Assembly: GCA_965153355.1 (NCBI GenBank)
Contig: OZ231126.1
Location: 76,818,001-76,882,000 of the forward strand
From: Flaccisagitta enflata
Taxonomy: Eukaryota; Chaetognatha; Sagittoidea; Aphragmophora
Length of the DNA: 64,000 bases
Reading direction: 5' to 3'
A model generated the notes under the pieces. That model saw nothing but the letters and a program-made list of their open reading frames with translations, ran no database searches and was not told where the DNA came from. Below are positions 33,041 through 46,496 of the stretch, in pieces. Position numbers and translations under genes: made by a program. Numbering within the stretch: position 1 is the first letter of the stretch; every line of letters begins with the position of its first letter.

Positions 33041-33279
33041 TCTCCTCCCTTTTTCTGGGTGGTGTGATTTGTTGGGAAAGCGGGGACTACGAGGTCGATG
33101 ACGTGTACTCTCTTCATTCTTTTGTGCACTATCGCCAATGTGAATAACTTTGATTTGATGTCTAGTACCGAAATCCACTCGCGTACCAAGCGCTGGTTCA
33201 AATCATGCAGTCTTATTTAAGAAAAAGACTAGACTAGGAACGTTTGCTCAGCTGTTTCAGGGATGAAGCATCATGGAAA

Positions 33280-33441
33280 CAAGGCCGGATACACGGCCAA
33301 TACCAGTCGCGGACAGGTGGGCAGGGGCGGAAATGCGTGTTTTCCCACTTTCCGACTCGAGTGTGACGGACCAAAGGACCGACCGACGGACGGACGGACG
33401 GACGGACAAAGCCTCTTATAGAGTCGCTAGTCCGCGACTAA
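33280..33441 (-). mobile_element. Family A copy, GGAC subfamily, complete
   Basis: AACAAGGCCGGATACACGGCC, AATACCAGTCGCGGACAGG, GGGCAGGGGCGGAAATGCG, GGACCGACCGACGGACGG, AAGCCTCTTATAGAGTCGC and TAGTCCGCGACTAAAAA. It is almost the mirror of the 27512 copy. Confidence 0.88.
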
Positions 33442-34956
33442 AAAGTTGACTGGAATTTTCAATGTGCTTATATTTCTGAATTCTATAGTTATAAGTGCTT
33501 AAATAGTGATTATACTAAGTTTGTTCAGCATCATAAGACCCAAAACAACAAGATAAGACCTTTTTTTGTTGCATCAAAAATCTTTACTAATTCAAGATTA
33601 AGAATACCATGATAAAAACTTTAATTACACCAAGAATACCACCTGTACTTGGCTGTACTCTTTGGGATTGAACAATATGACAATGCTGATTGCAAATCTA
33701 TCTTCAGAAAAATTTTCAATTAATCCTGAATAACGCTGTAGCTCCATAAAGTTGGCCCATTTAGGTAATAAATGTATATGTTGATGTCTAAGGATTTTGA
33801 TAGGTTTGTATAGGTTTGTATAACAGTTGTTTGCAGGTTTTCCCATACCTGTCACTCTGAAATCTCAATCTTAACCTAAAATGTCCTAGAGCTGATCTCT
33901 AGTTGTCATATACTTGTCCTAGTGTTGTCCTAGAATTATTTTAGAAATCTACAACTTTGTTGTTTGTCCAGACACAAAGACTACATGTATATGATGAGAG
34001 GCGTAGACGGCCTAAAAGCTGTAGCAGTCTGTTGATAGAGTGACCAACCAACCAACCAACCTACAATTGAATTGATTGACCTAACATTGCATAGCAACTG
34101 ACAAAAAGATATTCCTTCAAATCAAATCAAATGCCACCAGGACAACTAACGGTCATTTGTACTACACACTTGCATAAAATAGCAGGTGGGGAGGTGCCAA
34201 AAGTTTAAGCACCCCCCAAGCCCCCTCTAAAGCTGAATTTCATCCTCTTTTTAGAATGGATAGTGAGATTAAGATGACTAATTTACACTCCACCAGGCCA
34301 AACAACCAGCAAATGCCAACAAATGATCACATATTCATAACAAAACATTGAATTATATAAAGATACCTAGCTTTAGGGCAGTAACACTCACTACACCCCC
34401 TTTGCTTCATACTGTGGTCTGTGTCAGTCATGTTTACATTTCTTCACACATTTATCTTTTCCTTTAAATTTGTCTCATTGCAAAAACAATAAAATTTGAT
34501 AATGGAGAAGCTTAAAAATCACAAATGCTGTTTTACATGTAACTATGGCAAAAACAAAAAAAGACAGTAATTTTCAAAATGATATTGTGAGCTCGTTTTT
34601 TGGAGCAGCTTCATAATTTTCTAGACCATGATAGTTTGTCAAATTTGGTACCTAGCAAAAAAATCAGATCTTGAAAAAGTTGATTTTTGAGCCTGTAGCA
34701 TTGATTTTTGCAAAATTTGTCTATTGAACAATCACCGAGTTGGTTTCAGTTTCAGTTTAGATCTAACTTTGAAAATTGATTGTGAGCTCAATTTTTGGAG
34801 CAAGATCAAAATTTTTTAGATGATAATAGCATGTCAAATTTCTGACACAGTGAAAAAATCAGAACTCAAAAAAGTCTATTTTTGTAGTTGCAACATCAAT
34901 TTTTGTAAAATTAGTCAAAGTGGGATGGTCAAAATAAAAAAACATTTATCTAGAAA

Positions 34957-35770
<814 letters not shown>

Positions 35771-37332
35771 TCTAGAAATGATTTCAAATGTTCATCTTTT
35801 TTAGTAGCTTCACATTTTTTTTAGGTGGTGATAGAATGACAAGTTTTTGACACAGCAAAAAAATCGGAACTCAAAAAAGTGCAATTTTGCACCAGTATCA
35901 TCAATTTTTGTGAATAGACTTCTGGAAAAAAATTTAGTATCGATATCCAGTTTTGACAGATTTTACAAAAATTGATGTAGAAGGTACAAAGATACACTTT
36001 TTTGAATTCTGATTTTTTTACTGTGTCAGAAATTTGACCTGCTATCACCATCTCATAAATATTGATCTTGCTCTAAAATTTGAGCTCAGAGTAAATTTTT
36101 AAAGTTAGATCTAAACTCACACCTATTTGGCGATGGTTCAATTGACAAATTTTGCAAAACTCAATGCTATGGGCACAAAAATCAACTTTTTCAAGATCTG
36201 ATTTTTTTACCAGGTAGCAAATTTGACAAACTATTTTAGTCTAAAAGATTATGAACCCGCTCCAAAAAATGAGCTCAAAATATCATTTTGAAAATTACTG
36301 TCTTTTTTTATTTTGCCATAGTTATCATTTTCATTGCGCTGTGGTTGATTTTGACATTATCTTAGGAATTTTAGGAATCTACAACTTTGTCGCAGACATT
36401 CAAGGTCCAGACACAAAGATTGCATGTATATGATGAAAGGTGTAGAGGGCCCAAAAGCGATAGCAGTCTGTTGATAGACCAATCAACATACAATTAAATT
36501 GATTTACCTAACATTGCATAGCAACTGACAAAAAGATATTCCTTCAAATAAAATCAAATGCCACCAGGACAACTAACAGTCATTTGTACTACACACTTGC
36601 ATAAAATAGCAGGTGGGGAGAGGCCAAAAGTTTAAGCACCCCCCGAGCCCCCGCTAAAGCTGAATTTCACCGTCTTTTTAGAATTGATAGTGGGATTAAG
36701 ATGACTAATCTATACTCCCCTAGGCTAAACGACCAGCAAATGCCAACAAATGATCACATGTTCACAATAAAAAATTGAATTATGTAAAGATACCTAGCTT
36801 TAGGGCAATAACACTCACTAACCCCCTTTGCTTCACACTGTGGTCTGTGTCAGTCATGTTTACATTTCTTCACACATTTATCTTTTCCTTTAAATTTGTC
36901 TTATTGCAAAACAATAAAATATGATAATGGAGAAGCTTAAAAATCACACATGTTGTTTTACATGTATCATTTTCATTGCGCTGTGGTTGATTTTGACATT
37001 ATCTTGATAAAATATAGCCTTGGTAGTTTGAAAAAAGTTTTCTCATAGTTTAAAACAAATAAGACCCCTTTCTATGCAATTAACATAAATGACATTGGGT
37101 ATAAATCAAGTGACAGACTTATTTTAACTTTGGTTGTCACTCTGACGTGAAATAACATGCAAAATGAAATATAACAGGTGTTGTGGGGTATCAAATGAAA
37201 GCCCTCACAAAACTGCAACGATTGATACCCATAATGGGGAGTTTGATGAGAAAAAAATTTTTTGTCATACTTCCCTACTAGTTGAAGGCCATCTTTTCAA
37301 AAAGACCAAGAAAAAGCTTCCATGGCCTTGTA

Positions 37333-38240
37333 CAGTTGAACCCCGCTCCAACGGACTCGCGTCTCATGGAATTCCACCTTGAATAGATGTAACTCTATAA
37401 CTTCAACTTGCTTCTTTTCATTTCCTATATTGACTATGATCAGGAAAAAAGTCGAAGTCAGTCTTTGTGACATATTCGAGAGAAACATGATTTTCATTTT
37501 CTTATGGGAAAGTTGGGCATCTCAATTGACCGAAGAAGCCCCTCAAACAAAATTGATAGGGTAGGTAAATTTGATAATTCTCTTTCATTTGGTGCCTAAC
37601 AGAATGCTCTATGACAAATATTTTTCGCAATTTGATTTTTTAAAGATTTATTTACGAAAAATTCGACTTGAATTTTTTTCATTTTTTTTTATTTTGTGTA
37701 ATATCAATAAAGGTGTGTATTTATGTTTCTTTGCGCATGCAAATACAAGAAAACATGTTTATGAGCAAAGCTGCTCATCTGTGAGGGCGTTTTTGAGCAT
37801 TTTAGCTCATTTAGCTCACTTAGCTCAGTCTTTTCTTTCTGATTTTAAATGCGATAATTGAATAGATGTTTTTATACATGTTTAAGCAAGCAAATACAAG
37901 AAAGCATGTCAGTGAGCAGAGCTGCTGATCTGAGAGGGTGTCTTTAAGTATTCTAGCTCATTTAGCTCACTCATTTCAAAAAGGATAAGTAAGTTGATGT
38001 TTAGATTTGAGCATGCAAATACAAAAAAAGCATGTCAGTGCAATCAATACATAGAATTGCTCTTAATTTGATCAAACAAATGACAAAAATTGCAGTGACT
38101 GAAGACAAAAGTTTGGTGAAAAGTGACCAATGCTTACAACTTTTTTCCTCACGGCGACAGCCCCCATTGCTGGTAGAATTCTGCCTATAACAGATAAGAT
38201 TTTTTAATTCCCTTAAATCCGTTAGAGCGGTATTCAACCG
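37333..38240. mobile_element. Pogo/Tigger-like element enclosing a family C copy
   Basis: The left end CAGTTGAACCCCGCTCCAAC follows TA (37331-37332). The right end on the minus strand reads CGGTTGAATACCGCTCTAAC and is followed by TA (38241-38242). The ends agree at most positions over about 24 bp. Almost the whole interior is the family C copy (37395-38175), so no transposase remains. Confidence 0.68.
37395..38175 (+). mobile_element. Family C copy
   Basis: It starts near GGAAAAAAGTCGAAGTCAG, follows the 56893 copy through CAGAATGCTCTATGACAAAT, then has the GCTGCTCATCTGTGAGGG and TTTAGCTCACTTAGCTCAG blocks of the 4440 copy. It ends ACTTTTTTCCTCACGGCGAC, AGCCCCCATTGCTGGTA. It therefore bridges the two variants and shows they are one family. 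Confidence 0.78.
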
Positions 38241-38249
38241 TACCTGCTT

Positions 38250-38970
38250 TAGTCTCTTGTTAAATCTAGTTAATATCATATCATGGATTTCACAGTCCCA
38301 GATTTGCACGACTGCAACGGGACAGGTGTAACTTGTGTGGTACCTTAGAGCATGCAACTGCAAAACGCACTAAATTTCTTCAATGCCATCGCTTCTTTGT
38401 TCTTCTATGGCCCTATGTGCCTGTTGGCCTCATTCCCTCCTTTTTCCTCAAATCGCGGTCTTTCTCTTTGCTAATGGCTCCTTCATTACCTCCCTGTCAT
38501 GGCCACCAGTGGTCATTAGTCGCGAAATCTTGGAACAATGCTCTCATTTACATCTCAAAGTAAGCAGATTTTGGCAGGAGGCGTGTCTGTCCTTTCCGGT
38601 TATCCCCAACCCTTTTCTGTTTTTACAATCTTTTTTTTTTTCTTTCTTTTCAATTTGTCCATTTGCTATTATTTCTATTTCTATTAATTTCATACTTGTT
38701 ATAATAGGGGCAATTTTCCGTTCTTTTGCAAAAAAAACTTCTCACGGGTTTCATATGAATTTGGACATTTGTAACCTCCTTTAATTCTCATAATATGAAA
38801 TCAAATTCATTCCATATTAGAGTGAAAGTCCAATTCATCAATAATATCTGATATGCTTTTCTCTTAACTAACAAGTGATTGTGGTTAACGGTGTTACTTT
38901 TCTTTTATATTTTTTGTCTGACAAATAAATAACGATTGCAACTTGACTAGGTAGATTTCCTTCCTTATAA
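38250..38970. other. Unassigned DNA
   Basis: Non-repetitive. Short frames at 38333-38563 and 38383-38784 show no recognised protein. Pyrimidine-rich at 38620-38700. Confidence 0.35.
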
Positions 38971-39004
38971 TTGCTACTTCCCCCTCTGATTCTCTCTGTC
39001 TGTC

Positions 39005-39021
39005 TGTCTATCTGACCGTCG

Positions 39022-39085
<64 letters not shown>
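39005..39085. repeat. (CT)n microsatellite
   Basis: CTGT units then about 30 CT units. Confidence 0.95.
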
Positions 39086-39087
<2 letters not shown>

Positions 39088-39144
39088 GTCGGCCTTTGAC
39101 CACGCCTCTCTCCTTTCTTCTTTCTTTGTTTTCTCTCTTTCCAG

Positions 39145-39321
39145 TTGGTTCATCAAAATGGGACCCAGCAGAAGTGGAGGAAGAAGAAAGAGAACAAGAA
39201 AATTTCCCCCACCAAAAACTGTCCTACATGTCTTTTCCACGGCATCTTCTTCGTCGTTTTCGTTGTCTGAGGGAGTTCGACCGTGACCCGCTTCCGGTTT
39301 ACTTTACACATTCGATATCTT
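39145..39321 (+). CDS. Possible terminal exon of an unidentified protein
   Basis: A long pyrimidine tract ending CTCTCTTTCCAG makes a strong splice acceptor. The frame that follows reads GSSKWDPAEVEEEEREQE, NFPHQKLSYMSFPRHLLRR and FRCLREFDRDPLPVYFTHSI to a TGA near 39321. It is non-repetitive, has mixed composition and would fit a C-terminal exon with an acidic stretch followed by a basic one. No upstream exon is seen in the preceding kilobases, where transposons and microsatellites dominate. I do not recognise the protein. A chance open frame cannot be excluded. Confidence 0.27.
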
Positions 39322-39329
39322 GATGATAT

Positions 39330-40150
39330 TGTAACAGCTATGAATCATTAAAATAGTTACTTGACTTTGCTTCGATTTTTGTCATATTGTAAATCGGCCT
39401 CATAGAAAGAGAAACCACAACTTGGGAGGAACGTCCTTTGTGATCCTTTATCTCATATCTTCATGCTTTTTGCCTCTTTTGGGATTTCGGGAAAAATCGA
39501 CACAAAAGGGGTTGGAGGGGGTTAGGGGGTAGGATCTCAGTCTAGATGAATTTGGCTGTGCCTGGTTAGGTTAGGTAAGGACGGTAGGGTAACGCTTGCG
39601 TGAACCACTGATGCGATGTAATTGAATTTGGGACACGGCTAGAAAGCGAAAACCTAATAGGGTAAAATAGTTTCTAGAATAAAAGTATATGAACGAAATA
39701 ACAATCATTAAAGTAAAAAGTAATAATCTGTTGTTTAAATGGATATCACTAGGGAAACCAAAAGAATGGTAGAAAGTATGGTCAACTTTTATTTTGTCCA
39801 TACACTTTCGTTCAAGATAATAAGTAAGACAAGAATGTTTGGTATCAAATCGGTCAATGTTAAGATTCGGTAATTTCGTAACGAAGCGCGCAATAAGATT
39901 TATAACAGATCTACATTATGACAACTGTACTGCGAACCTCAGTCGGTCCATTCGTTTTCCAACGCGGTCAGATTGTTGTGTAGTTTAAAAACTCTTTTGA
40001 TATTCAATGCAAAGAAAGCAAAAAAAGACCTCGTTAAATTGTAAAATATATCGATCATTTTTGTAAATCATGTTTTTTCTTCGTTTTTTGTCTGTCCTCA
40101 CGAAAATCTAAACAATGTTTATCGACTATTTTTCCCTTTTTCTTTATTTT
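39330..40150. other. Unassigned DNA
   Basis: No gene, repeat copy or RNA recognised. Confidence 0.35.
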
Positions 40151-40171
40151 CATCCGCTTCCTGCCGTTTCA

Positions 40172-40175
<4 letters not shown>

Positions 40176-40234
<59 letters not shown>
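40176..40234. repeat. (CT)n microsatellite
   Basis: About 29 CT units followed by CTCC-rich DNA. Confidence 0.95.
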
Positions 40235-40239
<5 letters not shown>

Positions 40240-40544
40240 CTCTCGCTCTTTCCCTCCCTCCCTCGCTCCCACCCCATTCTCTCCCTCCCTTGCTAATTAA
40301 TCGAGAGAACATAGCGTCGAAAAAATAGCCTTGAGATCTTTTTAAGAAATATTTTAAGATTTTAAGAAATATTTTCTCGAAATGAAAACAGAAAATTTCC
40401 TCTCAGAAAATGACAGATGCGAGCGGCAAAAACGGATGATTATAATTAGCCAGATTCTCAGCTCTTTATTAATGATCATATTTTCTAACTTTATCGTCAT
40501 CTTCGTTTAATCAAAATCGTTCTCATCATCATTATCGTCGTCGA

Positions 40545-40612
40545 CATTGTCCTCATCATCACCATCATCATATAGTCATCACCATCACCATCACCATCAC
40601 CATCACCATCAC

Positions 40613-40644
<32 letters not shown>

Positions 40645-40672
40645 CCACCATCATCATCATCACCATCCACGT
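40545..40672. repeat. (CAT/CAC)n trinucleotide tract
   Basis: CATCAC hexamers followed by pure CAT units. One frame is a His homopolymer with no gene context. Confidence 0.93.
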
Positions 40673-40879
40673 CATCATCGTTATCATTGTCCTAACCATT
40701 TCTACCGTTATCATAGTCATCGGTGTCTTGTGTAATCGCGACTCGGCACTTTTCTTTTGTCGATGATATTATCAGGGTCAGTATTTTCAAATCATACGGG
40801 AAAAAAAAGAAGGGATTGAGACCCGGGAGAATTTGTAGCATTTCCGAAACAACTTTTGGTCACGGTCTTCAATATTATA

Positions 40880-41317
40880 CAGTACGATGGGAGCAATGAG
40901 GACCTCAGATGGAGGGTCATTTCCTGATGCACTATCTAAATGAAGTAGCTTGAACTATGGGTTTTCTGAAAGCTGATAGGCAATAGCTTTGAGTGAATAT
41001 AGTTTCATACTTCTAGCTTTAACTCTTGACCAAAAAGAAAAAAAGTGCAACACCTCTCTGGGATCGAACCTGAAACTCTGAAGTAAAGAAATTGCTTCCT
41101 TAAATTTCAGCACTCTACCAATAGAGCTATCACGCTGCATGCAATGTTTAGACATCAATTCTCAGTTTTGTTTTAGATCACTTGATGTGGAATATTATGT
41201 TCACTCAATACCTTAGACCATCAGCTTTCAGAAAAACTAAAGCTTTAGGTTTTTCCTTCAATTAATCAGAATATAGAAGGCCCTCTTTATACTGCCCTTA
41301 TTGCTCCCACCGTACTG
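40880..41317. mobile_element. TA-flanked inverted-repeat element with tRNA-like interior
   Basis: Left tip CAGTACGATGGGAGCAATGA after TA (40878-40879). The right tip on the minus strand is CAGTACGGTGGGAGCAATAA before TA (41318-41319). A second inverted block, TTTTCTGAAAGCTGATAGG (left) against CCATCAGCTTTCAGAAAAA (right), lies inside. CAGT tips with TA flanks suggest a Tc1/mariner-pogo MITE. The core contains a tRNA-derived segment. Confidence 0.85.
41051..41137 (-). other. tRNA-like segment
   Basis: On the minus strand, TAGCTCTATTGGTAGAGTG matches a tRNA A box and D arm, and GGTTCGATCCCA matches a B box and T loop, about 55 bases apart. An anticodon-type stem CTGAA/TTCAG encloses an over-long loop of about 23 bases, and the acceptor ends do not pair. 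A working tRNA is therefore unlikely. It is a decayed tRNA gene or the head of a tRNA-derived SINE. Confidence 0.75.
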
Positions 41318-41729
41318 TAGCGTATAATTAGTTGTAATTTGCTCATGGCAGGTCTGCCCATGTGTGAAGAGATGGGGACAAATTTGTATGCAACGCACAC
41401 CCCAATTAACTTATAGATCATAACCATGTGGCATGTGCACTCAAAGGGGCTTTACTGGCATAATTCAGTGGACCAGATGGATTAATCATAGCCCCGAAAA
41501 ATTCTGTAGACTAATCGATTTGTGCATGAAATGGTGTATCTTAGAAATGATGAATACTGTCGCGGGTCAAAAATTACTTTGAATTTCAGGATGAAGCAGT
41601 AGTGTTCCTTGAGTTCTGTCCATGCTCATTTCAATCCGTAGTGAAGATATTTGTTTCAGACTTTGGCCTTCATTATCTTTAGTTAATTGAAACCACGTCA
41701 AACAATATAACGATAGATGCTGTCGGCCG

Positions 41730-41732
<3 letters not shown>

Positions 41733-41819
<87 letters not shown>
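41733..41819. repeat. (CT)n microsatellite
   Basis: About 43 uninterrupted CT units. Confidence 0.96.
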
Positions 41820-41821
<2 letters not shown>

Positions 41822-41829
41822 CTTTGTGG

Positions 41830-43480
41830 CTGTCTCTATAATCTCCTTTTTGAAAGATGGCCAAATAGGTCAATTTCAAAATAAAGAAAATTTGACAAAA
41901 ACATTCATAATCAGATAGCTTATGTCAATATGAACATGGTTCAAAAACTGAATTTTGTTACTGATCCTTGATTTTCATGTAAATTAGGCTGAAATGCAAC
42001 AAATAATGATCGAAAATAAGCAAAAATTGAGTTGTTAAAGTCCGCAAAACCAAAAAATTGGGAATATTTTACTAAATCACAGTTCAAGAATTCAATCAGA
42101 CCAGATTCTGCTGAAAAAAATTGAGATTTCAATTTTTTTTGAAAATTCTCTATAAGCAGCTTTTTTGATTGGTTGAACCAGTTGTAAAATTTACTCGAAT
42201 CTTTTTCAGCAATAATTAGTGCTTAAGCATTCTCTGAAAGAACACACTGCAAAATTTCAGCCAAATCGGACAAATATTTTAGAAGTTATGCCATTTTTTT
42301 TAATTTTTGGGTGTTAGGCTGGTTGGGCCGGTTGGGTTGGTTAGATGTGTCTAGATGCAAAATGCTCTGTTCGTAATAGTTCCAATGCAGTGATCCATGC
42401 AAAAAATCTTTCGTCTCTCTCAAAAAGTTTCCAAGAATATGGGCATTTCATGATTTTTGGTTTACCATTTTGCTGTAAGTGCATACACATGCATGGAAAT
42501 AGCAAAAATTAACTAGAAGATTCGTGTAGATGATGATTGTGCTGCCTTGATTTGCGACCACATTAGAAAATTTCGTTATGGCTGAATGCCTGGGAGTTAA
42601 GACCTGAAATTTTCAGTGTAAATACAAAATTTCATGCTCTTTCTCATCGTGTTTTCCAAATTTCGTCATCAGTTTCACAATGGCGTGACAGTGACAGGCT
42701 TAAAGCGTGACATGAGCGTGACAGAAGAGCTGGGGGGTGTGCGAATAATCACGCTTGAAGAAAAGTGTCATAGAGATTGGGGCCACAGTGGCTGAAATTT
42801 GGAGCATGTCCCAAGTAGTCCTCTATTGGTAGAAACCTGAAAAGTGATTAACTTTGAGAATTTGTAGAGTTTTAGAAAAAGATAATGACATACTGAGATT
42901 TTGCCATGAAATCAAAGTGTAGATCAAAATTGTGATAATACAATTTTGAACAACTTAGCATTTGCGCATAAGATAAAATTCCACATACATCACATCAGAT
43001 TATTAGCGATTAAAAGCTGAAAATGATTAGATAATCTATTTTTTGATAGGTTTTGCTTGTTATTTGTGTCGGACAAAATCGGACATGCAATGTGGCAATT
43101 GACCTAATTTTAGGCCCTAGGGGTAGGGGTAGTCACAAAAATGGTTTGGCAAGGTAATCCGGGTAGTTATGGAGGTCATCAAACTATAGAAACTTGTCAC
43201 AATGCAATAGACATTGCGGTAACACTGTTAATGTGGTGGTGAGTCGGGTTCTCGCGTCGAAAAGAGATCGTGACATTAGCCTTGTGCATATGATAACGAG
43301 AGGCCTTTTTTCTTTCCAATTATATTCAAGCTCTGATATCAATCAACAATTTTCGAATCAATTAGATTAGATTTTCATAACATGCAGTTGCGTTTAGCAA
43401 TCAATCCTTGTACTGAATTCATTGGAGTGCCACAGAAAATGTCTCCACGTTATTTTCTTTATGATGAAGGGCGAAGACCT
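41830..43480. other. Unassigned AT-rich DNA
   Basis: The longest stretch without a recognised repeat. No convincing splice structure or protein. A weak GTGACA-rich patch lies at 42680-42725. Possibly intronic or old decayed repeats. Confidence 0.4.
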
Positions 43481-43680
43481 TGATTCAGATCCACCACTTC
43501 AGAGCTAATTTCAACAAAAATAGGTTCTTAGGAAACCAACTTTCGGATCTAAACAAAGATGCTAACTTCGCAGCAGCGTTTGGCCAGAAGGCGTGGAAAC
43601 GGATAAGGTTCAAATTTCCAAATGACAACAGAGACAGGAAAAAAGACCGACCACAACCAGACGCGGACTGCAGGGCATAA
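43480..43680 (+). other. Unassigned open frame
   Basis: A 66-codon frame of mixed composition reads HHFRANFNKNRFLGNQL, NKDANFAAAFGQKAWKR and FPNDNRDRKKDRPQPD. It is neither low-complexity nor part of a repeat family seen here. No start context, splice signals or family recognised. Confidence 0.15.
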
Positions 43681-43801
43681 ATGGGTGAAACCAGTTCAAC
43701 CCAACAGTCACACGCAAAGGTTTCAAAGGTGTTTGCCATCGAGGGGACTGGACGACGGAGCGACGGATCGACGAATGGATCAACTGAACCAGCCGGCATC
43801 A

Positions 43802-43955
43802 AGGAAGACTTGTTAATGAATTAATTAATGAATCAATCCATGAATCAATAAATCAAAAAATCAATAAATCAATTACTCAATAAATCAATGAATCAATGAA
43901 TCAACAAACCGATAAATCAATAAATCAATAAATCAATACATCAATAAATCAATAA
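43802..43955. repeat. (AATCAATA)n tract
   Basis: Imperfect AATCAATA/AATCAATG octamers. Similar words recur at 44697-44775 on the other side of the (TTG)n array. Confidence 0.9.
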
Positions 43956-44139
43956 AATTGGAAATTATCAAAGTATAATCGCCCGAGACGAACAAAAGGC
44001 AAACGAGTTGACAAATGAGCATCAAAAAGGGAATATGTTTTTTTCACAAAGAGGTAGAAAGTTTTTCAGCATTCTTCATCATCTTCGTACGTGTTCAGTC
44101 TTGACAAAATAATCGTTAATGTATCGAGTCCGGGGATTT

Positions 44140-44686
<547 letters not shown>

Positions 44687-44779
44687 AGATAAAAGTCAAT
44701 GAATTAATAAATCAATAAATCATTAAATTGATGAGTTAATGAAACAATGAATCAGTGAAGTAATGAATCAGTAGATGAA

Positions 44780-45300
44780 TTCGGGAATTACATTCTCATC
44801 ATGCATCATGCTTTTCTAGGTCGACTGGTCGAGGTGTGAAGATAATTATCTAACCTACAGGAAATGCAAACGAAATGTACAAAGTCTTGTAGATCTTAAA
44901 AAGCCGTGAGCGAAAAAAAAGTTATAGGGAACCTCACAGCTGAAAATCTACACTACTACAAAGCTTGATTGTTGTCCCAAACCATCTCTAGTACAACTGA
45001 ACACGTATCATGCAAAATAAGTTTATCTCTATCCGGTGTGCAAGATTGAAACAAAAACCCAAATCAAAGTGGATTATTCTGATTTTCCACCCGGTTCTAC
45101 ATAAAAAAAATATCTTTTTGGCAATTCTATTGTCTATGTAAAGGATCTGATTTTCCCAATTTTGTTGTTCACATTTTTTTTTTCTCTCGTTTTCTGAAAG
45201 GAGAAAATCTGTTATCTAGATTTTAATTCTCTTTTTGTCTTCCTTTTCCTTGATGAAGTCTCAGAGGACCATTAATGGGGGATGAATTCAGGATGCTTTC
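44780..45300. other. Unassigned DNA
   Basis: No recognised features. Confidence 0.35.
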
Positions 45301-45307
45301 GGAATTA

Positions 45308-45328
45308 AAAAAAGAAAGAAAGAAAGAG

Positions 45329-45391
<63 letters not shown>

Positions 45392-45430
45392 AAAAAAAAA
45401 AAGAATAAACAAAAGAAAGAAAGAAAGAAA

Positions 45431-45498
<68 letters not shown>

Positions 45499-45500
45499 GA
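45308..45500. repeat. (GAAA)n microsatellite
   Basis: About 45 GAAA units with an A-rich AATAAACAAAA interruption near 45400. Frames are Lys-Glu-Arg or Phe-Leu-Ser repeats. Confidence 0.96.
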
Positions 45501-45780
45501 AAGTATAAATTCCTAAATCCGTAAAACCCCCTTCCCACTTTACCAAACTCAGAGACTCCTCCCCCCAAACATTATCGAAAGTGAGAGTCGGTTTGAAACC
45601 CAACCAGTGCATATCAACGTGCCTTTTGCCATTTTTCTACCTCTACTCCTCGCCGCTCTTATCCCCTTTTGAAGCCTGGTAATCCCGACTAAGATTTTTT
45701 CCAACTCCCTGTAGAACAAAGAAAGGGTCTGATACACTTCCTATGCACCAATTAACATTTTGTAACAAGTAGAATTCCAC

Positions 45781-45830
45781 TACCAATAAGGGCGGCTTTC
45801 GCCATAGGAGAAAAGTCGAAATATATGTGT
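45781..45830 (-). mobile_element. Family C terminal fragment
   Basis: TACCAATAAGGGCGGCTTTC, GCCATAGGAGAAAAGTCG is the hairpin end in reverse orientation. As at 24114, a family B copy follows about 100 bp to the right. Confidence 0.65.
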
Positions 45831-45940
45831 TTTTCCTCTTACTCTTTTCCTCCTATTTAGTTTCTTCTATTATTTGGAAAATGTCAAAGATTCGCAGGTT
45901 CGAAGACTTGTTGAGTTTCGCGAAAGTGGTTTTCCTTTTT

Positions 45941-46490
45941 GGGCAGCGGCCCCAAAGGGGTCGATGAACTATGCTTTCACACATATGGGGAATTTTCTCC
46001 TCCTTCTCCTCTTTCTTCTCCTTCTCCTCCGTTTGCTCCCCCCCCCCCCCCCCGCTCAAGTCCCAGCCTTCAAACCCAAATTCCAGCCTTGCAGCCTAAA
46101 TCCCAGCCTGGGGGCCCAAATTCCAGCCTGGGGCCCTAAATTCCAGCCTCAAGGCCTAAATCCCAGCATAAAGGCCCAAATCCCAGCCTCAAGGCCCAAA
46201 TCCCAGCCTTGAGGCCCAAATCCCAGCCTCGAGGCCCAAATCCCAGCCCTGAGGCCCAAATCCCAGCCTGGAGGCCCAAATCCCAGCCTTTAGGTCTAAA
46301 TCCAGCCCTACGGCCCAAATCTAAATTTCCAGAAGGAGATAATTCCCCATATGTGTGAAAGCATAGGTTATTGACCCCTTTGGAGCCGCTGCCCTGCTCC
46401 CTCACTCTACTTCAAGCACAACCTACCTATGCAGGGCACGGGTTCCGCTGACCAATGGTCAGTGACCATCTAACGCTTTTGCGACTATTT
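45941..46490 (+). mobile_element. Family B foldback element, AAAGCATAG subfamily, complete
   Basis: The left arm (45941-46030) has GGGCAGCGGCCCCAAAGGGG, CTATGCTTTCACACATATGG and GGAATTTTCTCC. The core (46055-46325) is about 13 units of 20 bp, consensus CTTGAGGCCCAAATCCCAGC. The right arm (46328-46395) reads GGAGATAATTCCCCATATGT, AAAGCATAGGTTATTGACCCC and TGGAGCCGCTGCCC. The tail ends TAACGCTTTTGCGACTATTT. No transposase. Confidence 0.9.
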
Positions 46491-46496
46491 CTCATA

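Noticed and set aside
41051-41137. A functional tRNA gene
   Set aside because: The acceptor strands do not pair and the anticodon loop is far too long, so only a tRNA-derived segment is claimed.
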